Source: Mycobacterium sp. shizuoka-1
Lineage (GTDB): Bacteria; Actinomycetota; Actinomycetes; Mycobacteriales; Mycobacteriaceae
Length of the DNA: 47,676 nt
Direction of reading: 5' to 3'
Assembly: GCF_002723835.1 (NCBI RefSeq)
Contig: NZ_BEWG01000159.1
Span: 1 to 47,676, forward strand
Shown: in pieces, positions 34,800-45,599 of the stretch
How the letters are laid out: every line of letters starts with the position of its first letter
How positions within the stretch are numbered: the stretch's first letter is position 1
Translations under genes and position numbers: made by a program
Notes under the pieces: model-generated
Told to the model about the DNA's origin: nothing
The model's input: the letters and a program-made list of their open reading frames with translations, nothing else
Databases searched by the model: none

Positions 34800-35523
34800 G
34801 CGGGCCGGTCGTCGCGATCACCGGTGCCAGCAGTGGCATCGGCGCCGCGACCGCGCGGCTGCTGGCCGGGCGCGGCGCGACCGTCGTGCTCGGCGCCAGG
34901 CGCGAGGACCGGCTGCGAGCGCTGGCCGACGAAATCCGCGATGCCGGTGGCACGGTCGCGATCGCGGTCACCGATGTGACTCGACCCGCCGACGTCGAGC
35001 GGTTGGTCGACGTCGCTGTCGGCGAGTTCGGCCGCCTCGATGCGTTCGTGGGTAATGCCGGCATCAGCCGGATCGCACCCACCGCCCACCTGGATGTCGA
35101 CGGCTGGTCGGCGATGATCGACGTCAATCTTCGCGGCGTGCTGCACGGTATCGCCGCGGCGCTGCCGGTGTTCCGCCGTCAGGGCCACGGCCACTTCGTC
35201 ACCGTGGTCTCGACGGCAGGGCTCAAGATCGTGCCGACCATGGGCGTGTACGCCGCCACCAAGAATGCCGTGCGCACGGCGCTGGAGGCGTTGCGTCAGG
35301 AATCCACCGACGGCGTCGTGCGGACCACGTCGATCTCCCCCGGATACGTCAACACCGAACTCGACTCCTCGATCGAAGACCCCGAAGCCCGCAGACAGGC
35401 CCGCGCGGAGATGGAGCGCATGGGGCTGCCGCCGGAGGCGGTGGCGCGGGCTATCGCCTTCGCCATCGAGCAGCCGCACGAGGTCGAGATCGGCGAGATC
35501 GTCATCCGGCCGACCGTCCAGGG

Positions 35524-35527
<4 letters not shown>
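34796..35527 (+). CDS. Short-chain dehydrogenase/reductase with probable CUG start
   Basis: A 243-aa NAD(P)-dependent oxidoreductase. The cofactor motif TGASSGIG (about residues 9-16) and NAGIS are present, as are the active-site Ser (VVSTAG) and Tyr-x3-Lys (VYAATK). The SDR fold begins at SGPVVAITG, and no ATG, GTG or TTG occurs in frame near it. The CTG at 34796 is the only sensible start and forms a CTGA overlap with the previous stop, copying the ATGA/GTGA junctions used elsewhere here. The substrate is unknown. Its TAG overlaps the uvrA TAG. Confidence 0.85.
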
Positions 35528-38430
<2,903 letters not shown>

Positions 38431-38476
38431 CAGCCCCCCTTCCTGCGGGTTTGTGGGCGAGAAGACGCCGCTCCCC

Positions 38477-38499
38477 ATGCTATGTCGACCCACCGACAA
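38477..38499 (-). promoter_or_regulatory. PafBC/RecA-NDp-type DNA-damage promoter of uvrA
   Basis: On the minus strand TTGTCGGTG (38499-38491), eight bases, then TAGCAT (38482-38477). This fits the LexA-independent mycobacterial damage promoter TTGTCRGTG-N8-TANNNT exactly. It lies about 47 bp upstream of the uvrA GTG. No LexA box is seen. Confidence 0.8.
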
Positions 38500-38513
38500 G
38501 TAACGTGGCGGCC

Positions 38514-39191
38514 ATGACAGTCGTCGACGACACCTACACCGGACACGTCGAGCCGCAGACCGCCGCCCGCCGGACCGTGCCCGGCGCCACGATCATCAAG
38601 ATGTCGGTGGGCCCGATGGACAACAACGCCTACGTGGTGACCTGTTCCCGGACCGGCGAGAGCCTACTCATCGACGCCGCCAACGATCCTGAGTTGCTCG
38701 TCGACCTGGTCCGCGAGCACGCGCCGAAGCTCACGCTGATCGTGACCAGCCACCAGCACTTCGATCATTGGCAAGCGCTGGAAGCCGTCGCCGAGGCGAC
38801 CGGGGTGCCCACCGCGGCCCACCAGCTCGATGCCGAACCGCTGTCGGTCACCCCGCAGCGCTTCCTGGCCGGCGGCGACACCATCAGCGTCGGCGACCTG
38901 GTCTTCGACGTGATCCATCTGCGTGGCCACACCCCCGGCTCGGTGGCGCTGGCGCTGCGGCCCACCGCCGAGCGGACCGCCACGCATCTGTTCACCGGCG
39001 ACTGCCTGTTCCCAGGCGGGGTCGGCAAGACCTGGGAGCCCGGTGCGTTCGAGCAGCTCCTCGACGACGTCAGCAGCCGGGTGTTCGGCGCCTACGGCGA
39101 CGACACCGTCGTCTACCCCGGCCATGGCGACGACACGAACCTCGGCGCCGAGCGCCCGCATCTCGACGAATGGCGCGAACGCGGCTGGTAG
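38514..39191 (+). CDS. Metallo-beta-lactamase-fold hydrolase (glyoxalase II-like), Rv1637c-type
   Basis: A 225-aa protein. The metal motif TSHQHFDHW (HxHxDH) is followed by the later His in LRGHTPGS, the Asp in FTGDCLFPGG and a final His in YPGHGDDT. These give a two-metal hydrolase centre of the glyoxalase II group. It is divergent from uvrA, as Rv1637c is in M. tuberculosis. The ATG at 38514 avoids an upstream frame that crosses the uvrA promoter. The substrate is unproven. Confidence 0.87.
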   Translation: MTVVDDTYTGHVEPQTAARRTVPGATIIKMSVGPMDNNAYVVTCSRTGESLLIDAANDPELLVDLVREHAPKLTLIVTSHQHFDHWQALEAVAEATGVPTAAHQLDAEPLSVTPQRFLAGGDTISVGDLVFDVIHLRGHTPGSVALALRPTAERTATHLFTGDCLFPGGVGKTWEPGAFEQLLDDVSSRVFGAYGDDTVVYPGHGDDTNLGAERPHLDEWRERGW

Positions 39192-39201
39192 ATGAGGTGC
39201 C

Positions 39202-40761
39202 GTGACTCTCACCGTTGCCGACATCGAGCGCTGGAACGCCGGCGACGTTCGCGAGGTGTTTCATGCCGCCACCAGCCGCGCGCAAGCGGCCTTCGATGCC
39301 GCCGACGGCCTGGCCACGCTGCCGGCCTTCGCCAGCTGGGGCGGTGAATCGGCCGAAGCGGCCAAACGGGCGATCGGCCAGACCCTCACCGATCTCGATG
39401 CCCACGGCAACGAGGCGCTCGCCGTGGCCGAGGCCGCACGCAGTGCGGCGGACAACATCGAGCGGATCAAGTCCGAACTGGCGACCCTGAAGGCCGATGC
39501 CGAGTCGCTCGGCATGGAGATCGATCCGGTGTCCGGCACGGTGTTGCCGGGCCCGAAGATCCGTGACCCGATGGAGGCCGAACTTAAGCAGGCGCAGCTG
39601 CAGCCGAGACTGGACAAGATTGTCGCCGAAGCCAACCTCATCGACATGGCGCTGGCCAACGCCATCAACATGGCCGGCGGCAAGACACCCATTCCGCCAT
39701 CGCTACCCGGCACTGCCTCCGGAACCCAGCCAGCCGATGTGAACGAGGCGCTCAATCAGATCGCAGGCGCCCCAGTGTCTGCCGACGCGCCAAAGCCGGT
39801 CGTGTTCTCTGCCAAGGAGATCGAAGACTTCAAGGCATCGGCGAGACCGATCCTCGAATCCGAGGGCATGCCGCCCGAGCAAATCGAGGCGTACTTGTCC
39901 GGCATGGTCGCTCGAGCGCAAGCCACGGGCTGGAACTTTCCGAGGCCGACGCCCCCTGAACCAGCTCGCGTGGCTCCGCCAGGCTTCGGTGAGGGATTCG
40001 GCGACGCGTGGCGCGACACGGAGCAGGGCATCAAAAATCTGCTGGGACAAGGTGGACCAGGGGCACCTGGAGTCTTGGAATCCTGGAAAGGGCTTGCCCA
40101 GGGGATTTCCGACACCGCGAGTAATCCGGTTGGCGCGGTCGTCAGCGAAGTCAAGCACGGGTTGGACTCACCTAGCGCAGCCTATTACGCCGGCGAGAAG
40201 GCCTTCGACCTTTCCGCTGCTGCGGCCACCGCACCCTTCGGCGCGGAAGGTGCGATGGTGCGTGCGGGACTGCCCGCCGAGCTGGTCACCGAGGGTGGTA
40301 TCCCGTTGTCGGTCATGCGCGGATGGGATCCTTTGGGGGGCATGCACCCAACCGATTTTGACAATCTATTCGGCCCCGCTGGGGCTCGAGTCTTCCCGGA
40401 GAACAACGGCTTTCCACCGGGCTATGACCCGCAGCCCGCTAACCTGCCGGCCGGGACGATCATTGACAGAATCGGATCCCCAGACGGACGGTATTTCGCG
40501 CCGGACGGCACCCCATTCGGCGGCCGAGCGATCATGCCGGAAAGTGCAGGCGGGGAATATAACCGCTACATGCTCACCGGCAATCCCCTTCCCGACGGGT
40601 GGCGGATCGTCGAGGGGCCTATACAACCATGGTTCGGGCAAACTCCGACTCCGGGGGTCCCTCAATACATGCTCGTCGGGCCGCCTGGAGTGAAAGTCAG
40701 TGCGTATGAGCTATGGCGCAGGGGTATCCTGGACAACTATGGGCCACCCCTCGGACGTTAG
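39202..40761 (+). CDS. Polymorphic toxin with C-terminal TNT (NAD+ glycohydrolase) domain
   Basis: A 519-aa protein. About residues 1-160 are helical and WXG100-like (WGGESAEAAKRAI), without a visible YxxxD/E secretion tag. A Pro/Gly linker and an Ala-rich segment follow. Residues about 414-515 match the TNT/DUF4237 domain of mycobacterial CpnT: LPAGTIIDRIGSPDGR, APDGTPFGGRA, PWFGQTPTPGVPQYML. TNT hydrolyses NAD+. Gln480 in WFGQ corresponds to the functional Gln of CpnT as I remember it. Asn454 in EYNRY stands where CpnT has a His, so activity may differ. From about 39,730 onward base composition is visibly less GC-rich than the neighbours, suggesting module exchange. The GTG at 39202 is used. 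Confidence 0.83.
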   Translation: MTLTVADIERWNAGDVREVFHAATSRAQAAFDAADGLATLPAFASWGGESAEAAKRAIGQTLTDLDAHGNEALAVAEAARSAADNIERIKSELATLKADAESLGMEIDPVSGTVLPGPKIRDPMEAELKQAQLQPRLDKIVAEANLIDMALANAINMAGGKTPIPPSLPGTASGTQPADVNEALNQIAGAPVSADAPKPVVFSAKEIEDFKASARPILESEGMPPEQIEAYLSGMVARAQATGWNFPRPTPPEPARVAPPGFGEGFGDAWRDTEQGIKNLLGQGGPGAPGVLESWKGLAQGISDTASNPVGAVVSEVKHGLDSPSAAYYAGEKAFDLSAAAATAPFGAEGAMVRAGLPAELVTEGGIPLSVMRGWDPLGGMHPTDFDNLFGPAGARVFPENNGFPPGYDPQPANLPAGTIIDRIGSPDGRYFAPDGTPFGGRAIMPESAGGEYNRYMLTGNPLPDGWRIVEGPIQPWFGQTPTPGVPQYMLVGPPGVKVSAYELWRRGILDNYGPPLGR

Positions 40762-41152
40762 GTCGACCGAGCTGCAAACCGAGATCGATCGGCTCGCAGC
40801 ACAACTCGGCGTCCGTCCCATGGCGGTTGGGCTGTTGACCAACGACGGCTTAAACATTTTTGTCGGCGACGACGGCATGTATCACTACGCTTTCTACGAA
40901 CGAGGCCAGCTTGGATTCGATCAGGCGGGCAGCCTCGACGATGTTCTGTACTGGTACTGCCAGGGTGTGGTCACCCGAACGCTTGCCCGACCCATCGGTG
41001 ACCGCGCGCAGCGGTTTCAATTCGAATACGAGGTTCTGAGCCGGTTCAGTCCTGAATGGGCCAAACGCAACGTGCGCGAGACGGCCGCGATGTTCCGCGA
41101 CGGTCAGCCGGAAGATATTGCGTTGCTTCCCGATATCGGCGAAGTGCTATGA
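40739..41152 (+). CDS. Imm63-like immunity protein for the TNT toxin
   Basis: A 137-aa cytoplasmic protein. The pattern GMYHYAFYERGQ, then DDVLYWYCQGVVTRTLA, then FQFEYEVLSRFSPEWA, resembles the Imm63 family of polymorphic-toxin immunity proteins. Its ATG lies 23 bases inside the toxin gene end, the tight coupling expected of a toxin-antidote pair. A GTG at 40700 is a longer alternative. It shares the lower GC content of the toxin's C-terminal part. Confidence 0.7.
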   Translation: MGHPSDVRSTELQTEIDRLAAQLGVRPMAVGLLTNDGLNIFVGDDGMYHYAFYERGQLGFDQAGSLDDVLYWYCQGVVTRTLARPIGDRAQRFQFEYEVLSRFSPEWAKRNVRETAAMFRDGQPEDIALLPDIGEVL

Positions 41153-41475
41153 GAGGTGAGCGGCGTGCACACCGAGATCGGCCGATCCGAGGCTGTGCGC
41201 CAAGCGAATTCATCCGCGCAAAGGGCAGGCCGCCACGACTCCGAACGGCTTGCTGACCGGCTGGCCGGAGCTGCCGCCGCCGATGTCATCTTGGCGTCTG
41301 TGGACGAGTCGTCCTTCGAAACAGACGACCGGCCAAATGGCCAATTGGCAAAACTTCGACCCGTCATCACGACGCGCCAGAGATGGTCGCACGCGACACC
41401 CCCAAAACGCCGCCTACATGGGGTAGCCTGGGCAACGCTCTGGCCCCTACCTTGTCCAAAAATTCGGAGGCGTCG
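41153..41475. other. 323-bp stretch without a confident gene
   Basis: A plus-strand frame from GTG 41156 to 41479 (107 codons) starts four bases after the immunity gene. Its first half could be coding (SERLADRLAGAAAADVILAS), but its end runs into the next gene and codon usage is mixed. It may be a decayed fragment of the toxin-immunity module. The last 20 bases carry the ribosome-binding site GGAGG of the next gene. Confidence 0.4.
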
Positions 41476-41769
41476 ATGACCCAGCAACCTTATGGCCAAC
41501 CCCCGGCACAGCCCAAGAACAACTTGGCGCTCGCCATCCTGGCCACCATCTTCTGCTTCCCGATCACGGGCATCGTCGCGATCGTGAAAGCCGCTCAGGT
41601 GAACGGGCTTTGGGTGCAGGGCCAGTACGACGAAGCGCAGAAGTCTGCTGCGAGCGCCAAGAAGTGGGTGATCTGGAGCGTCGTCATCTGGTTCGCGATC
41701 ATCGTGATCTACGGCATCCTGTTTGCGACCGGCGTGATGAACATGGACGTCGAGACCACCACGCCGTGA
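41476..41769 (+). CDS. Small CD225/dispanin-like membrane protein
   Basis: A 97-aa protein. A Pro/Gln-rich cytoplasmic start (MTQQPYGQPPAQPKN) precedes a first hydrophobic segment LALAILATIFCFPITGIVAI. The KAAQVNGLWVQGQYDEAQKS loop and second helix VIWSVVIWFAIIVIYGILF are the two-helix CD225/DUF4190-like arrangement. GGAGG lies upstream of the ATG. It is coupled to the DUF2752 gene by a GTGA overlap. Function unknown. Confidence 0.78.
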   Translation: MTQQPYGQPPAQPKNNLALAILATIFCFPITGIVAIVKAAQVNGLWVQGQYDEAQKSAASAKKWVIWSVVIWFAIIVIYGILFATGVMNMDVETTTP

Positions 41770-42206
41770 TCCCGACAGAGGCTGGGCAGGCGGCCGGTGG
41801 CCGCCTCGCTCGCCTCGGCCCGCCGCTGCTCGTGGGAGCGGTGGCGGCGGCCGCCTGCTCGGCCGTGTGGATCGGTGATCCGACCACCCCCGGCGGCTTC
41901 CTACCCATCTGCCCGACGAAAGCCCTTCTGGGCGTTGACTGTCCGGGCTGTGGCACTCTGCGCATGATCTATTCGCTGCTGCACGGCGACGTTCTCGCAG
42001 CGGTCCGCTTCAATGCCCTGGCGCTGCTGGCCATGGGCTTCCTGATCGTCGCCTACGGCACCTGGACCTATGGCCGCGTCACCGGCCGCGCGATCAGGGG
42101 CTGGCAACACCATCGATGGGCCGCGCAGGTCGCGCTGGTCGCGGTGGTGGTCTGGTTCGTGGCGCGCAACCTGCCGTTCCCGCCATTCACCAACTTGCGC
42201 GTCTGA
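41766..42206 (+). CDS. DUF2752 membrane protein
   Basis: A 146-aa protein with three hydrophobic segments. The DUF2752 hallmark is CPGCGTLRM after CPTKALLGVD. The GTG at 41766 overlaps the stop of the CD225-like gene (GTGA), which fixes the start. CD225-like and DUF2752 genes probably form one unit. The function of the family is unknown. Its stop is only four bases from the end of the convergent transporter gene. Confidence 0.8.
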   Translation: MIPTEAGQAAGGRLARLGPPLLVGAVAAAACSAVWIGDPTTPGGFLPICPTKALLGVDCPGCGTLRMIYSLLHGDVLAAVRFNALALLAMGFLIVAYGTWTYGRVTGRAIRGWQHHRWAAQVALVAVVVWFVARNLPFPPFTNLRV

Positions 42207-42210
42207 CGAC

Positions 42211-43221
42211 TCAGATCCAGCCGCGTCGCTTGAACGCGACGTAGAGCAGCCCCGACGTCACGATGATGATGAGCGCGCTGGCCACCACCCCCGCCGTCTG
42301 GGAGAAGCCCGGATAGGGAACGTTCTGGCCGTACCATCCGGTCACCGCGGTCGGCACCGCGATGATGGCCGCCCAGCCGGTGAGCTTCTTCATGATCGTG
42401 TTGAGCCGGGCGTCCTGCAGCGACAGGTTGGTCTCGAAGACCGTGGTGATCATGTCGCGCAACGACTCCGTCCATTCCGCGGCCCGGATGACGTGGTCGT
42501 AGAGATCGGCATACCAGCTGTCGAGTTCGACGGTGTCCGAGCGTTCCGCGCGGCGGCGCATGATCGTGTTGATCACTTCCCGCATGGGCAGCACGACGCG
42601 GCGCAACTCCACGAGTTCCTTACGCAGCCGGTACGTGGAGCGCTGGATCGTGCGGGTCTGCGCACGATCGTCGAACAACCCGTCCTCGAGCGCCTCGATG
42701 GCGTCGTCGAGTTGCTGGATGGTGTCGAACTGACCGTCGACGATCACGTCGAGCAGCCCGTGCAACAGCGCCGGCGGCCCCATCCGCAGCAGATCGGCAT
42801 TCTCGTCCCACCGGCGGACCACCTCGTCGATGTCGAAAACCGGTCTCTGCGGATCGATTTCGTGTCGAACGGTGACGATCCCGGACGGCAGCACGAAGAT
42901 CGACACCCGGGCCAGCAGCAGCCGCGATTCGAGATCGTTGGGCAGCGGAGGGGCCAGCGCGGTGGCGTACACGGTGAGGAACGTGTGCGACGAGTAGCGA
43001 GTCGCCTTGGTCCGTTCGGCATGCGCGACGGTGTCTTCGACGGCGTGCTGGTCGAAGCCGAGTTCGTCGGACAGCTGGCACAGCACGTCATGGTCCGGGT
43101 TGCACATGTCGACCCAGACCAGGGCCGCGTCCTCGGTGAGGTGATCGGAGACTTCCTGGAGCGGAAAATCCTCCGCTTTCAGGACGCCATCGACCCACAG
43201 TCGGGTTCGGCAGTGGGTCAT
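42211..43221 (-). CDS. corA: CorA-like divalent cation transporter
   Basis: A 336-aa 2-TM-GxN family protein. A large N-terminal cytoplasmic domain with long helices (about residues 1-270) is followed by two C-terminal transmembrane helices around residues 277-330 and a basic end (FKRRGWI). The pore-entrance motif is YGQNVPYPGF: Gln replaces Met of the canonical GMN. Ion preference may therefore differ from Mg2+ in typical CorA. It is co-directional with the upstream stress-protein gene, 15 bp away, and probably co-transcribed. Confidence 0.87.
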   Translation of the reverse strand: MTHCRTRLWVDGVLKAEDFPLQEVSDHLTEDAALVWVDMCNPDHDVLCQLSDELGFDQHAVEDTVAHAERTKATRYSSHTFLTVYATALAPPLPNDLESRLLLARVSIFVLPSGIVTVRHEIDPQRPVFDIDEVVRRWDENADLLRMGPPALLHGLLDVIVDGQFDTIQQLDDAIEALEDGLFDDRAQTRTIQRSTYRLRKELVELRRVVLPMREVINTIMRRRAERSDTVELDSWYADLYDHVIRAAEWTESLRDMITTVFETNLSLQDARLNTIMKKLTGWAAIIAVPTAVTGWYGQNVPYPGFSQTAGVVASALIIIVTSGLLYVAFKRRGWI

Positions 43222-43236
43222 CAGACCATTGTGGCG

Positions 43237-43683
43237 TTACCCGGTGGTGTGCACGATCAGCACGTCGGTCTTGGACCGCCGCGCCACGTTGGCGGGCACC
43301 GACCCCAGCAAGCGGCCGGCAATCGTGCTCAACCCGACGTTGCCGACGACCAGCAGATCGGCACCGACCTCCTCGGCCAGGTCGACCAGGGCGTCCACCG
43401 GCGCCCCGACGACGGCGCGCTCCTCGACCTCGGCGGCTCCGGCGGCCTTGGCCCGGTCGCGCGCCTCGCGCAGGATCGCGTAGATGGGGGCGTTGCCCGC
43501 CATCTTGTAGCCCTCGTCCTTCAGCAGATCGGCCGCGCGGGTGTCCTCGGAAGCCGGGAAGTAGGCGGTCGCCACGATGACCTTGGAATCGGGATCGGAG
43601 GCGAGGTAGCCCGCCCGGTCGACTGCACGCAGCGAGGAATCCGAGCCGTCCGTGCCGACGACCACGGTCTTGTAACCGCCCAT
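43237..43683 (-). CDS. Universal stress protein (Rv1636/TB15.3-type)
   Basis: A 148-aa USP. The first strand is KTVVVGTDGSDSSL and the nucleotide-loop region GNVGLSTIAGRLLGSVPANV fits G-x2-G-x9-G-S. In M. tuberculosis the equivalent protein Rv1636 has been reported to bind cAMP. That may be relevant because a class III cyclase is encoded in this window, although 30 kb away. The ATG at 43683 is preceded by GAGGG. The longer frame upstream has no USP similarity. Confidence 0.9.
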   Translation of the reverse strand: MGGYKTVVVGTDGSDSSLRAVDRAGYLASDPDSKVIVATAYFPASEDTRAADLLKDEGYKMAGNAPIYAILREARDRAKAAGAAEVEERAVVGAPVDALVDLAEEVGADLLVVGNVGLSTIAGRLLGSVPANVARRSKTDVLIVHTTG

Positions 43684-44026
43684 TCGTACCCTCCAGTCTC
43701 CAATTTCAACGCCGCTCAGAACACTAACGCCTCGACCCCACGCCAGGGTGCGAATCACGCCACGCGGCAATTGCGGAATGCCGCGCGACGCCACTCTACC
43801 GGGCAAAACAGCGCACTCGACCCATGCGTGAGCCGGGCGACACCACCCTCAATTGCAAATCCACATCGCAGCGGATTCACGATTGTCGGGGCTACCACAG
43901 ACCAATGATGACCAATGCGGCGAATTCGAAACCTCGCCAATTCGCCAGGTCGCGATGATCGACGGTCTGATGAACTGCGGGTTACCGTTTGGCACACAAC
44001 TCGACAGGCCTACAGGACAGCCCCAC
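43684..44026. other. 343-bp intergenic control region with an inverted repeat
   Basis: This is the divergent gap between the stress protein and the glycosyltransferase genes, noticeably less GC-rich than its surroundings. GGCGAATT (43919-43926) and AATTCGCC (43939-43946) form an 8-bp inverted repeat with a 12-bp spacer. An in-frame ATG at 43853 would extend the glycosyltransferase through here, but the added residues look non-coding. No RNA gene was recognised. Confidence 0.45.
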
Positions 44027-45562
44027 GTGAGCATCACTCTTCGGCCCGAGCCACTCATCGGCGACGGTCAGCGGTCGACCGGCCCCGCCCGGCAGCTCGA
44101 CGCCGTCTGGGTGGCAGTGTTCGCGGCGTTTTTCAGCGCCATCGGAGCCGCTCGGCCGTCGCTGTGGTTCGACGAGGCCGCCACCATCTCGGCGGCCACC
44201 CGACCGCTGCCGGACCTGTGGCGCATGCTCGGCAACATCGACGCCGTCCACGGCCTGTACTACCTGGTGATGCACGGCTGGTTCGCGGTGTTTCCGGCCA
44301 CCGAGTTCTGGTCACGGCTGTCCAGTTCGCTGACGGTGGGCCTGGCCGCCGCCGGTGTCGTGGTGCTGGGGCGGCGACTGTCGAGCCGGACGGTCGCGGT
44401 GACGGCGGGCGTGGTGTTCGCGCTGCTCCCCCGCGTCACCTGGGCCGGCCTGGAGGCTCGTTCGTATGCACTGACGATGGTCGCCGCGGTCTGGCTGACG
44501 GTGTTGTGCCTGGCCGCGGTGCGCCACGACCGACCGCGCTGGTGGCTGGGCTACGCGGTGATGATGCTCGCGGCGGCCGTACTGAACGTCTTCTCGATCC
44601 TGCTGCTCGCCGTGCACGGCGTTGTGGTGGCCGTACTCGGGGAGTCCCGAGCGGTGCGCTGGCGCTGGGCGCTGGCCGCCAGCACGGCGGCCGCCGCGGC
44701 GACACCGTTTCTGTTGTTCACCCAGACCCAGTTGTTCCAGGTCGGCTGGATTGCCCCGCTGGGCGCCCGCACTGTCGGAATGATGCTGCAGCAGCAGTAT
44801 TTCGACCATTCGCTGCCGGTCGCGATCGTGAGCGGCCTGCTGATCCTCGGCGGCGTGCTGTCCTGGCGACGGGCCGGGCGACGAGCCCGACAGCTGGTGG
44901 CGGTCATGGTGGCCTGGATCGTCATCCCCACCGTGGCGCTACTGGTGTATTCGGTGGTACGACATCCGGTCTACTACCCGCGCTACCTGTCGTTCACCGC
45001 CCCGGCCGCGGCGCTGCTCATCGCCGTTTGCATCGTCGCGGTCGGCCGGTCCCGGGCCGGGATCACCACCGTGCTGATGGTTTTCGCGATCGCGGCGACG
45101 CCGAACTACCTGGCGCAGCGCGGCCCGTACGCCAAGGAAGGCATGGACTACAGCCAGGTCGCCGACGTGATCACCCGGCACGCAGCACCCGGCGACTGCC
45201 TGGTGATGGACAATTCGACGGCATGGATGCCCGGACCGATCCGACCGCTGCTGGCAGCCCGGCCCGCAGCGTTCGCCAAGCTGCATGACTACGGCCGCGG
45301 ACTCACGGCGATCCAACGAAATCGGTTGTGGGACGCCCACCTTGCGATCTGGACCTGGGCCGACAAGATGCCCGACTGCCCGGCCATCTGGACGGTGTCC
45401 GAACGCGACCCGACCCGGCCCGATCATGAGCAGGGCCCTACGCTGCACGCAGGCCCCCGCCTCGGCCGCGCAATGGCCTACCAGGTGCCCAGCCGCTTCG
45501 GCTTCCGGGTCGTCGAACGCTGGCAGTTCAACTTCGCCCAGGTGACCAAGTCGGTCCGGTGA
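44027..45562 (+). CDS. GT-C type membrane mannosyltransferase, Rv1635c/CapA-like
   Basis: About 511 aa, ten or more transmembrane helices, and an extracytoplasmic C-terminal domain. The first loop carries the acidic motif LWFDEAATI, followed by NIDAVHGLYYLVMHGW, as expected for polyprenol-phosphate-mannose-dependent glycosyltransferases. In M. tuberculosis Rv1635c beside the stress gene Rv1636 is the mannosyltransferase that starts mannose capping of lipoarabinomannan. Synteny suggests the same role, but sequence alone does not prove it. The GTG at 44027 has AGGAC upstream; longer starts reach back to 43853. Confidence 0.75.
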   Translation: MSITLRPEPLIGDGQRSTGPARQLDAVWVAVFAAFFSAIGAARPSLWFDEAATISAATRPLPDLWRMLGNIDAVHGLYYLVMHGWFAVFPATEFWSRLSSSLTVGLAAAGVVVLGRRLSSRTVAVTAGVVFALLPRVTWAGLEARSYALTMVAAVWLTVLCLAAVRHDRPRWWLGYAVMMLAAAVLNVFSILLLAVHGVVVAVLGESRAVRWRWALAASTAAAAATPFLLFTQTQLFQVGWIAPLGARTVGMMLQQQYFDHSLPVAIVSGLLILGGVLSWRRAGRRARQLVAVMVAWIVIPTVALLVYSVVRHPVYYPRYLSFTAPAAALLIAVCIVAVGRSRAGITTVLMVFAIAATPNYLAQRGPYAKEGMDYSQVADVITRHAAPGDCLVMDNSTAWMPGPIRPLLAARPAAFAKLHDYGRGLTAIQRNRLWDAHLAIWTWADKMPDCPAIWTVSERDPTRPDHEQGPTLHAGPRLGRAMAYQVPSRFGFRVVERWQFNFAQVTKSVR

Positions 45563-45599
45563 CGTATCGCCCGGCCCGCCGACGGGTACGCCGCCAACC

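Noticed and set aside
38431..38513. LexA (SOS) box upstream of uvrA
   Set aside because: No TCGAAC-type dyad is present. The damage promoter seen is of the PafBC type instead.
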